Part shown: piece by piece, positions 54,528-64,000 of the stretch
How the letters are laid out: the number at the start of each line of letters is the position of its first letter
Numbering within the stretch: position 1 is the first letter of the stretch
Program-made: the position numbers and the translations under genes
The notes under the pieces: model-generated
What the model was told of the DNA's origin: nothing
What the model saw: the letters and a program-made list of their open reading frames with translations, nothing else
The model's database searches: none
DNA from: Amanita rubescens
Lineage: Eukaryota; Basidiomycota; Agaricomycetes; Agaricales; Amanitaceae
Direction of reading: 5' to 3'
NCBI GenBank assembly: GCA_015039365.1
Contig: WION01000096.1
Coordinates: 62,001 to 126,000 of the forward strand
DNA length: 64,000 nt

Positions 54528-55599
54528 TGTTACAAACGTACGTCATGGCCCATCTTTTTCTTTATCTTATCGACTATGTCATCCCTCCTACGTCATTGTT
54601 CGCATATGCGTTCCTTCCGGAACATGATGAAAATATATAAACTATATATTATATTGATAATATATTGTAAATATATTCTTATCTTATCAGATTTTCTTAT
54701 CATATCTAAGATAAGATGATACTGATCTTATCTATCTCCTTTAGTATAGATTAAGTAGATATAAATACGCTTGCGTCATAGTTACTAGATATGATTCCTT
54801 ATGAATCATATATCATCATTCTACAGCAATCTGTCAAGAATGAACTCTATAATATCTGTCATACAGCAATATGTCAGATGTGACAGAACCCTATAATTTC
54901 TGTCAATCATTATGACTAGAAATAGATCATATGATACGTTATGACTGACATATTGTCATATGATGAGTCAATATGACGATAGCTGTGTAATACAAAACAC
55001 ACCTTATCATCCAATAGGATAAGGTCCGTAGATAGCATAGTTTACACTTATTTGTATCTCAGACAATATATAAGGAGGGACAATTTGTCGTTCCCTCCTA
55101 ACTTCTTACTCTCATCCACACATCTTATAGTTGAGCCTCAGCTCCTATAAAGTCCTTCAAACCAACCTCCCACCTTCACAGTAAGTCGGTTCCTTACTCA
55201 GTACCATGTACACTGCGCTGCTGCGTTGGACTCCATGATGAGGAGACTTCCAACTTCTTCAGAACATTCATCGTTTATCATATGCTATTTCGTTTATCAC
55301 ATGCATGTCAATTATCACATGTAAACCATTTCATTATCACATGCAACTGTTTCGTTATCACATGCAAACTTACTTACCATATTTGCGTATATACCTTGTA
55401 CTATATAAAACATGCAAATATACGACTAGACCTCAGTCTAGTTTTAACAGTCAAAATCTGTCTCGTTATCATCTAAGCTCCCTTGAGGACTTATCCGATA
55501 ATACTCTTATTCTTTGAACGTTCTTAAGTGCCGGAACTCCCTTGAGGAACCTATGGTACCTGATAGGCTTGACTTACCAGTGAACGAACAAATGTAACA
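54528..55599 (+). repeat. Solo LTR of the 427-bp gypsy family, split by another LTR
   Basis: Starts TGTTACAAACG and ends AAATGTAACA with a perfect duplication CTATT (54523-54527 and 55600-55604). The LTR is interrupted after CCGGAACA by the solo LTR 54625-55261 and resumes TTCATCGTTTATC. It keeps the CACATG array, TATA box (CTATATAAAAC) and the AGTCTAGTTTT start region. Confidence 0.92.
54625..55261 (+). repeat. Nested solo LTR of the second family (637 bp)
   Basis: TGATGAAAATATATAA to CCAACTTCTTCA with a perfect 5-bp duplication GAACA (54620-54624 and 55262-55266) inside the gypsy LTR. Same family as 53167-53789, opposite orientation, about 0.8 kb apart. Confidence 0.9.
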
Positions 55600-55604
55600 C
55601 TATT

Positions 55605-57212
55605 GTTTTGACTTGCATACTGCATAATATGTGCCCTTAGAGCTGTATTATATAAGCAGGGGAAACCTGTGGGCATGTTAGCAGAATCATTAACCATAAA
55701 GTTGAATTTCATTTTGAAGACTTTATTGAAAGAAGCCCTAAAGTGCCCCAAATGCCTCTGCTAGAGCTGGATGAGAGCATCTGCTCCACCTCTAATTAGA
55801 CAGGGTTAGTGGGAGCTACAGGTGCATGACCTTTGCATTTTTAACATATGTAGGCATGTCACCTGCTCTCATCTCATACACCCCCACACTGTATGGGATC
55901 ACATGCTTGCCTGTCACAACCCTCTTGTCAAAATCTGTAAAAAAATGCTTGATGATACCCATATCATTTTCCCATAAAAAACACTGCCAAACAACTGTGG
56001 GAGTAACCCTCTTGTCAAAATCTGTGAAAACAATGTTGTCTGATGATACCCATATCATCTTTCCCATAAAAACATGGCCAAACAACTGTGGGAACACATC
56101 AATTTATGATATCACATCCCCTTGTAACAAAGAAATGCTATCTGATGAGTCCTATATTGTTTTCCTATGTCACATGACCAAAAAACACTGCCAAACATCC
56201 TCCTACTTCCCCATATATGCATCACAGCACTCAAAATATGTCAAGTCCTGGCCAAGTGCACCTAATTCGAGGTAGTTACAGAACCTGGTTTCTCTGCACC
56301 AGAATCAGGCCAACTTGGAAATCTGGGCCACTGCTGCGCACAGCAGGTCCAAGGCCATCTTATAATTATATTATTGAGTCAATGTGCACATGTTTGTTTG
56401 GGAATTACTGGCACTTACCAAAAAGGAAATAATTGTGTCTCAAGATTCGGAATAAAACCAAGTCCTTCATTACACTCAGCCTCAGAATTATTGCTACATT
56501 TGCTCATACTCACAGGATAAGTGTTAAAGAGGATTTGCTGACTAATGTTGATGCAAATGCAACATTGTATGCAGAATCTCTATTGTAAATGTTATGTTGA
56601 TTGCAGAAATTGCTGGTATGTCTTGTGCTGTCAACTCTTTTGCGAATATATTGGATGAGGCAAGGGTCAGCAAGGTTTACTATCTGGGCATTCATACCAA
56701 AGCTCTCCTTGGGCTGCTTGCAGGACACCATGGCATTAATGCAATGCTCACAATGAGTTTGGACCCCAATCAGAAGAGCACTGTTCAAGCCCAGCCCTCC
56801 TTGGATCAGGTACATTATGTATCTTACATCCATTCACCACCTATTGATGGTTGTATTCATTTATAGGATGTACTGGATAAAACTCTGATTTCCAGCTTTT
56901 GTGTATCTTGAACCAAGATGGGTGACACAACCTGATTGCTTGTGGCTGTCACTTTGCCAGAACAGTGGATTCCAATAAAGACTATTATTTTGACACCATA
57001 GCAATCAGCCAGACCTGCCCCAGTTCCAAACTCATAGGTGGGACTAGGCTAACAGACTTGAATTTCTTAGACTATAATTCAGAATCCCATTTGTTTGGCT
57101 GCAGTGATGATTTTGAGTTAATACAGGTACATCTGCACCCAGCTCAACCTACATTACACTGCTCATAACTTCCAAGTATCTGGACCAGCATGGTTGACAG
57201 TAATGTAGGCTG
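55605..57212. other. Unassigned region with a two-copy tandem repeat
   Basis: At 55917-56095 a unit of about 85-90 bp (CCCTCTTGTCAAAATCTGT...AAACAACTGTGGGA) occurs twice, and a third diverged piece follows to about 56200. Plus-strand frames near 56594-56866 (VYYLGIHTKALLGLLAGHHG) may be gene remnants but no family is recognised. Confidence 0.4.
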
Positions 57213-58207
57213 TAGGGTTTTAAAGTCTGGTTTGGTCTGGTTTTTTAGCTATTTTTAGGGCAACCGGACCAAGACTGGTCTTTCAGAATGCCTAAATCTG
57301 GAAGGACTGGACTGCAACTGCAAAAGACCAGTTGCATGCAGTCTTTTGCAGTTGTGCAACTGGTTTGGACTGGTTGCAACTGGATTTTGTCACAAACCAA
57401 CCAGTCTTAACTTGTCATGAACTGGTCAACCAAGGTAAAAAAAACTCCGCCAATGGTGATACTGTAATGGGCAGATTATTTTTAGGTCAATTTAGGTCAA
57501 CTAAGGTAAAAAAAAACTCCACCAATGGTGATACTATAATGGGCAGAGTATTTTTAGGTCAACTAAGGTAAAAAAAAAACTCCACCAATGGTGATACCAT
57601 AATGGGTGGAGTATTTTTAGATCAACTAGGGTAATAAAAAAAACTCCGCCAATGGTGATACTGTAATGGGCAGAGTATTTTGAGGTCAACTAAGGTATAA
57701 AAAATACTCTGCCAATGGTGATGCTGTAATGGGTGGAGTATTTTGAGGTCAACTAAGGTATAAAAAATGCTCTGCCAATGGTGATGCTGTAATGGGTGGA
57801 GTATTTTTAAGTCAACTAAATTAGAAATACTACTCCGCTGATGATGACACTGTAATTAGTGGAGTATTTTTATGTCAACTGAGGTAAAAATGCTTGGATG
57901 ATTGTCATATTTTCAAAATTTATGTACATTGAAACTATTCTAAGGGTATATGCTAAATATAGAAGGTCAGGTAGGTGCATGGATGCATGAATTTGAGGGT
58001 TACTGAGCAGATATGGAGTGTTGGAGGAGTAGATGCATGAAGTGACTCTTGGATGACATTGACATTGTTATTTGTAAAAATAACCAGTTGCAACCAGTTG
58101 CTCCTGTCAAATCAGGCAACCACAACCAATGGTCCAGTTGCAGACCAGTCCAGTCTCGGTCTGGTCCGGTCTTTTTTTGGTCCTTGCAACTGGACTTTAA
58201 AACCCTA
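57213..58207. mobile_element. hAT-like non-autonomous element C (995 bp)
   Basis: TAGGGTTTTAAAGTCTGGTT at the left; reverse complement of the right end is TAGGGTTTTAAAGTCCAGTT. Perfect 8-bp duplication GTAGGCTG (57205-57212 and 58208-58215). Subterminal GACTGGTTGCAACTGG motifs; the centre is a tandem array. Confidence 0.92.
57433..57890. repeat. Minisatellite in element C, unit about 63 bp, about 7 copies
   Basis: The unit reads CAACTAAGGTA(A)n, then ACTCCGCCAATGGTGATACT and GTAATGGGCAGAGTATTTTTAGGT. Each unit can fold (CTC-GCCAAT facing AT-GGC-GAG). Related to the unit in element D. Confidence 0.85.
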
Positions 58208-58358
58208 GTAGGCTGTTGGTGTCAAGAAGTCAGATCTTGATGCTAATTTTTGGTGCTGATTGGCAAATGAGCTCCACTGTGTTTTCCCATGATTTGAGCA
58301 ACAAAGGTTTGACTTCACTTCACAAGCTTATTGACTTTGTGTACCTGGCTGCTCTACA

Positions 58359-58934
58359 TCAAGGAAGTTTGATCAGCTTCATCACTGTGTTTACAGTGAA
58401 AACATTACAAACCTTTCCCAAATCTACCATCATTAGGTCAAGATCAACATTATGGCTTGATGGGCCCTCTGGCAGTACCCCCAACTTGGGGTTGGTTTGG
58501 GCTTCATTGCCATCATTTAAGTTGGCTGTCCTGCTTCTGTTACTATTCTTCAATGTTTCCTGGATTCTGGCTTCCAACAATTTCCTTATCCCTTGCTTGT
58601 ACCCAAAGTGCAAATAAGAAGCATAGTCTTGGCACTTGGGCATAAGTTTGTCCACATCATCCCCATCTTTTGTAATGATCCTGATATGGGATTTATATGC
58701 ATGTGAGGAAAAGATGTAGGTTACAAGTTGGAGGACCATACCAGTGAACTTGAGTTTCTCTGTCTTTTCCACACTGAATTCCTTCTTGTTGTTTGCCTTT
58801 CCAAACTCAATCCTGAGTGACATTCTCAACAATAAAAGGCTGGCAAGAATGAGAAGATTAGGGTCAGAAGAAACCCCTGCTCTTTTGTTGAATGTACAAT
58901 CACAAGTGCATGCATCTTGGACTCTTGGGTGCAA
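58359..58934 (-). CDS. Hypothetical protein, 191-codon frame
   Basis: An open frame with protein-like composition (KKEFSVEKTEKLKFTGMVLQ, HIRIITKDGDDVDKLMPKCQ, YKQGIRKLLEARIQETLKNS). It begins near 58934 with an N-terminus containing CTCDCTF and ends at a stop at 58359. It lies just outside element C. No family recognised; the true start and any introns are unknown, and it may be a remnant. Confidence 0.35.
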   Translation of the reverse strand: MHPRVQDACTCDCTFNKRAGVSSDPNLLILASLLLLRMSLRIEFGKANNKKEFSVEKTEKLKFTGMVLQLVTYIFSSHAYKSHIRIITKDGDDVDKLMPKCQDYASYLHFGYKQGIRKLLEARIQETLKNSNRSRTANLNDGNEAQTNPKLGVLPEGPSSHNVDLDLMMVDLGKVCNVFTVNTVMKLIKLP

Positions 58935-58939
58935 TCATT

Positions 58940-60086
58940 GAGCACGGGAACACATCATTCCCATTTTGGTACAGTTTTGATCCTGATGCTTGTTATATTA
59001 ACTATACAGTTTCTCGTATATATTGACATTGTGGCTTGCTCCATATACCTCAGTCGTTTCTCACACACAACTGAGGTGAGCTTATGTTTTCCCCTTATAT
59101 CATTTACGTTGTAACGTACCGATTCCGGTTACGTTGTGCAGCAGGCATCCGCAGCCCAATATTCCGACGCACTTAAACCTTCGCACCTCAACACGCATAC
59201 ACGATGCCAAGGGCTCAACCCGCCGACTCGACATATTCATACAGCAAGGCATTCTGCATACGTGCACAGACCATTGGAGGAGCTCAGGATGATTGCAGTG
59301 AGTGCGCCTCATGCATATTGGTTTATATACGGCTTCATTGTACTGTATGGACATTGAATATACTGCCCCTCTCTCCTCTGCATCCGTCTGATATCTCTCC
59401 ATCGCAACTTCGTTGCACTCACGTTCCTTTATGTCACGGGTTCACTCCATCATCGTTGTACGCTTTCGCACTTGTCTGACATCTTTCCGTTGCGACACAT
59501 CTTCATCGGACTTACATCCGTTTGCATTGCAGGTTTACTCCGTCACCGTCGAACCCTCCGTCTCCATACTCCGTACAATCCCATTTGTTAAGCCTTTCCT
59601 TTGGACCCCTTTGGGCAAACAAGTACATCGCACGCCCTTCTCACACGTTTCAACATGATTACTTATTATAGTTTAGCTTGATACTCATTCTACAGGTAGC
59701 TAAACTAATAAAGTTGTTTCTCACACATGACTGAGCTCAATACTCATTCTACATCTTTGTGACCACCTAGAATGATAATCAGCTCACTTGGAAAATTGTT
59801 GCAACATCCTCTGTTGTATGCCTATGCTGACACACATCAATGTGCCAATCTGATATAAACAGAGGACCATGTACCACAGCACTCATCTGCTCCACTCTGT
59901 TTGCCTGATCTTTCAATTCATCAACTGTCCAATCAATTCATTCCGTACCCCACCAAAGTTCATGGATATCATCATGGAAACCTTCAGTGATTTGATTCAG
60001 CTGATTCAACTGATCCTGCCATTGCAAGTCTCCTTTACATGAGTCTATGGCAATAGCAAAGGGCAGTACACATGCTGTGAGTAGTG
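58940..60086. other. No supported gene
   Basis: Less repetitive sequence with a higher GC part at 59110-59650. CGTTGCACTCACGTTCC-like and CGTTGTACGCTTTCGCAC-like phrases hint at short repeats. No convincing frame. Confidence 0.35.
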
Positions 60087-60272
60087 TTTGAAAGTCCAGT
60101 CCATTAGGACTGAAAAACCTGGAACCAGACCAGACTGTGACCAGATTAGGACTGGGATGGTCCTTGGTCACACAGGGTCCTTCCTGAAGTGGACCAGTCT
60201 TTTTTCAGATTTTTAAAAATAAAAAAACTGCAAAAAACCAGTTTGGACCAGTTTGGACTGGTCCTTTTAGTC
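60087..60272. mobile_element. Remnant of the hAT-like family
   Basis: Starts TAGTGTTTGAAAGTCCAGTC with ACCAGTTTGGACTGGTCC motifs. The right end and duplication are missing. Confidence 0.45.
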
Positions 60273-60312
60273 CTATATACATGGAACCTATTTTACATTT
60301 GTTACCCTCTAT

Positions 60313-60742
60313 TGTTATGTTTGTTCGTTCACTGATAAGTCAAGCCTATCAGGCACCGTAGGTTCCTCAAGGGAGTTCCGGCACTTAAGAACGTTCAAGA
60401 AATAAGAGTGTTATCAGATAAGTCCTCAAGGGAGCTTATACGATAACGAGACAGATTTTGACTGTTAAAACTAGACTGAGGTCTAGTCGTATATTTGCAT
60501 GTCTTATATAGTACAAGGTATATACGCAAATATAGTAAGTAGGAATGCATGTGATAACGAAACGGTCGCATGTGATAATGAAACGGTTTACATGTGATAA
60601 TCGACATGCATGTGATAAAATGAAATGGCATATGATAAACGATGAATGTTCCTGAAGGAACACATATGCAAACAGTGACATAGGAGGAATAACGGAAGTG
60701 ATAAGATAAGAAAAAGATAGGCCATGACGTACGTTTGTAACA
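60313..60742 (-). repeat. 3' LTR of second gypsy copy (430 bp)
   Basis: Reads TGTTATGTTTG to TTTGTAACA on the plus strand. The expected terminal TGTTAC is TGTTAT (one transition). It keeps the TATA box (CTATATAAG), the AGTCTAGTTTT start region and the CACATG/CATGTG array. Confidence 0.9.
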
Positions 60743-60799
60743 TAGCCCTTCTCCTACATACGAAGTCCAATATTCACCGAATATTGAAATAATTTGTGA

Positions 60800-62911
60800 C
60801 TACGTGTCACGATTGTGTTCGGCGTCGCTGTCATAGGTGTAAGAGTCTTCGTTTTCTTGCCAAGGATGATGGCGGCGGCGGCGGTTATCGGTAAGACGTT
60901 CTTGAAGAGTCGGTCGCTCTTCTCGTGTATTGGAGGCAGTCATAGTGGCAACAGGACGTGACTGTCCTCGTGTCGATTGGCCTCGGCGATTTCCAAGGTT
61001 TCGTCGTGACAGTGGGGGTCCGGTGGTAGTAGTGGTGAAGCGGTTGCCTGGTGGGCGAGTATTTGTTCCTCGTCGTCTTCTTTCGATAAGCGGGGAAGGT
61101 TCGCCTTGTTCGAGTTGGGCGGAATCAATAGTAGTAGCGGGTGAAGCGGTAGAAATTCGTCGTTCAGGGATTTGTTCAAATGGCGTGGGTAGCGACGATT
61201 GTGTTATAGCGTCTGGATAAGTGGGAGGCGGGGTTTCCTCATGTATCGATCCTCGGCGTATTTCTCATCGTTGATGGTGCTCGGTAGTGTGATGTGGGGC
61301 TCCGCACATGTAACAGCCTTGAGTTCCAGGGATATCTTCTCCTTCAAAGGCTAAGTTATTCGGTTCGAATGATACCAATCGTTCAGCTGAGGGGTCAGGT
61401 CCGTGCAGGTGAAAGATAGTGCGACGTGTCGTATTTTCAGGGATAGGGACATCGCGTCCTTCAATTTTAATCGTCGTTTGTAGTTGTCGTAGTATAGTTA
61501 CATCCCAACCATCAGGAGTCATCATTGGGTTGAGACGGTCGCTAAGGGTTCGAATACGTTCGAACGTAGCATTGACGGGAGTGCGGGGAAATACAGGGCG
61601 TCCGTGCATCCAGGCCATGCCAGTGTCTAAAGCGGGTTGTCGTGTTGGTTGGATGAAATGGTGACGATGTCCGGCAGTGGTAAGACGGGTTGCTTCTTCG
61701 AGGTATACGTCTCCTCGTAAGTCACAAAACCAATGAATATTGTTCCAGATCATCAGGGTGATCCAGCGGTTGCGTTGCGGTTCTCGGAACCGGCGGGTGA
61801 GATTAATGATGATGTTAACGAGGGCCATCAGATCAGGGCGAACATATCTATTCAAGATGAACAGATAGTTGTTGGCAAAGGTCCAGGACGTAAATAATGT
61901 CCAGATTCGATAAAAGGCTCGTCGAATTATCGGATCAACGAAGGAAGGGATGGCGTAGTGCGTCAAGATGACGTCAATAGCAGGGATATCAGGTGCAGGC
62001 ACATTAAAATTGTCGTCGTTGACAGAAGCGTACTGAAATAAGAACCTAGGAATAGGTCCTTCGGCAGGGAGTCTAGGCACTGGGCTCATAGATTGAGTAT
62101 AGGTTTCCCTCATTAAATCTAATGGGGTGTAAAGGGGCCTTGGCGATGGGGTGTTTTCTGGGAAGACAATAGGGATTGAGATGGGATTGACGAGTCTTTC
62201 ATTGATCTCGTCATCGGTGATGGCGTTAGCGGTGACAACATCGAGTTCGGCAGCAACAGCGTTAGCAGCAGTGGAAATGGCGGCGGTGGTTGCAGCATTG
62301 GTGGCGGCGATGGTCCTTGCTCTTTCAAGGTAGTTGTTAACGAGTTCTTCATCAATGGGAGGAATTCCCATAGTAAAAGCGGTGGTATTGAACATGAGTA
62401 ATCCTTCTCGCATTATCCGGATGTCTTCAGGGGTGGTGTCGGGACGTGGTCCGCGTGCATAGGTGATGACCATTTGGTCTCTGGTGGCGAATACTTGAGC
62501 TACCATTTCCTGCATCTCAAGTGGCACAGGAGTATTAGGGGGAATAGCGTTCCCCATATCTGTGACGTTTCGCATTAGTTCTTCTATCGTAGAATCGTTC
62601 GATGATGGAAGGGTATAGGACAAATCAGAAGATAAAGAGTCTTCATTTCGGGGTATGAATTCCTCGTCAGAAGGAATTATAGGGAACCATTCTGTACCGA
62701 TAGATGTATAATGTAACATACAGATGGGAGGAGGAATTGGCAATGGCGCGGGCGATTCCTCTCTAGAAGGGGTCGGAGGGACGGTTTCCTCGACGACTGT
62801 TGAAGCGGCTGGAGTAGCAGCGGCGGACAGGTTGTTAATGGGGGAGGACATGGTTTCAAGAACGGCGTTTTCATGATTTACGAGTAGTGGGGATAATTGC
62901 TGTGATTCCAT
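60800..62911 (-). pseudogene. ORF3 of second copy (703 codons, one TGA, 33-residue deletion)
   Basis: The ATG at 62911 gives MESQQLSPLLVNHENAVLET, matching the other ORF3. The position that is TGA there (8258) is CGA here. A TGA at 61265-61267 falls in HHQR-EIRR, where the first copy has CGA. About 33 residues present in the first copy after QTTI are missing in frame near 61466. The zinc-like CYMCGAPHHTTEHH motif is unchanged. The frame then continues to TAG at 60800-60802. Comparing the two shows that the whole 736-codon frame was ancestral. Confidence 0.8.
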
Positions 62912-64000
62912 GTTGTTCCTTATATTCGTTTAAGGTCTCCTCGGAGTGTTCTAGGTTTTCCTCGGTTTCCCATGAATTGTCAGATGTCGGATAGCCTTTC
63001 CATTTGACTAAAAATTGCCATTGGTTTCCTTTTCTTCGGTGCGAGACAATTGTCTCGATTTCGTATTCTTCTTTGTTATCTATAAGGTCTGGGGTTGGTC
63101 TAGTAAAGTTTGGACCATGTGTTTCGTTCTCGTGGTAAGGAGTAAGGAGTGAAACATGAAAAACGGGGTGAATCTTCCATCTTGGGGGAAGTTCAAGTTT
63201 AGCGGTGACAGGTCCTAAGATCTTCTCGATCTTGAACGGTCCTTCTCGTCTAGGCGAGAATTTTCTTATTTATCCTGTTTTCAGGTTTCGTGAGTCTAGC
63301 CATACCAAGTCTCCTTCTTTAAATGTGGGAGATTTCCCTTTGACACGTTGAGTCATTAGCTGTCTGGCTAATTCGTGTGCAGCGAGAGCTTCATCTCGTA
63401 TTTGCGTTAAGACCTTGAAGCGGTCTTCAGCGGCGGGTACGTTGATTCGCGGGAATGCTGTGGGGATAGCCACAGGCTCTATTCCAAACATGATTTCAAA
63501 TGGCGTCATCTTGGTAGATTGATGTATCCGTTGATTGTGCGCGAATTCTGCTAATGGCAGATGATCTTTCCACTGTTTTGGATGATCAACGCAGTATAAC
63601 CGGAGGTAGGTTTCTAGCTCCTGATTGAGTCATTCCGATTCTCCGTCAGTTTGCGGATGAAAGGCGGTTGACTTTCTATGATCAATTCCGAAGATTTTGC
63701 AGATTTCTTCGAAAACGTTGGAGGTAAATTGTGGTCTTCTATCAGATATGAGGATTGTCGGTAACCCGTAACGTTTGTAAACGTCGTTAATGTAAGAATT
63801 GGCAGTATCCATAGCGGTAAAAGATTTTTTGCATGGTATGAATATTACGCCCTTTGTTAAGCCTTGATCGACCATGGTCAAAACAGAATCAAAACCGTCG
63901 ATAATTGGCAGATCTGTGATGAAGTCCATCGAAACTTGTTCGAATGGGCGTGTGGCGTGGGATTTAATAGGCATCAAACCCGGTGTGATCGGGTGTGTAT
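62856..64000 (-). pseudogene. pol: Pol C-terminus of second copy (integrase, chromodomain)
   Basis: Reads the integrase core from TPGLMPIKSHATRPFEQVSM. Catalytic Asp residues are present (MDFITD, SDRRPQFTS; the first copy has SDRGPQF), and Glu is in DGESE. A TGA at 63630-63632 replaces the Arg codon after GESE, and a TAA at 63270-63272 replaces CAA in KTG-IRKF. SPRREGPFKI is intact. The chromodomain follows at about 62930-63070. It overlaps the ORF3 start as in the first copy. Confidence 0.85.

Larger units (their letters stand above)
60313..64000 (-). mobile_element. Second copy of the self-priming gypsy family, 5' part outside window
   Basis: Minus-strand copy of the 1959-10451 element. 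It contains the 3' LTR (60313-60742), polypurine tract, ORF3 and the integrase-chromodomain end of pol, and runs off the window. The five bases outside the LTR are TCTAT; the partner duplication is outside the window. Several C-to-T stops and one in-frame deletion mark it as older than the first copy. Confidence 0.93.

Overview
This window looks like transposon-rich heterochromatin from a basidiomycete fungus, most likely a mushroom-forming agaricomycete. The evidence is chromodomain-bearing Ty3/gypsy elements, copia and hAT relatives, Tc1-type remnants, transposase and integrase families that I recall from mushroom genomes, short GT-AG introns, and little that resembles an ordinary host gene. 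I found no host housekeeping gene, rRNA, tRNA or CRISPR array that I can support.

Layout. 1-11701 is the 3' part of an old gypsy element (integrase tail, chromodomain, a third ORF after pol, 3' LTR). It is split by a complete younger gypsy element at 1959-10451, which has 427-bp LTRs that read as identical and a TGGAC target duplication. The younger element has a Tf1-like self-priming site, an ATG-free but protein-like leader joined in frame to gag, a probable -1 gag/pol frameshift, pol, and its own third ORF. 12999-22108 holds a degenerate relative. Its pol is interrupted by a 4.3-kb DNA transposon (15223-19516) with inverted termini and a TTTGA duplication, and its RNase H-integrase part lies in inverted orientation.

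22109-37300 is a mosaic of copia LTRs, a truncated copia element (minus strand) with a half-tRNA-type primer site, an integrase-like pseudogene, and several unrecognised spliced or broken genes. 37299-38356 is a Tc1/mariner remnant. 38429-58207 carries a family of hAT-like non-autonomous elements: five complete copies with 8-bp target duplications, rich in ACCGGT/ACTGGT motifs and often holding internal tandem arrays. 53167-55599 holds solo LTRs, one nested inside another. 60313-64000 (minus strand) is a second copy of the younger gypsy family, running off the window.

Inferences. The gag, pol and ORF3 of the two related gypsy lineages would together make a retrotransposon whose Gag may have an AUG-started form and a longer non-AUG form. 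Pol would be made by slipping at a T-run on the gag stop codon, and ORF3 from an ATG overlapping the end of pol. Where family copies can be compared, stop codons in pol and ORF3 are mostly CGA-to-TGA changes, consistent with decay of methylated CpG.
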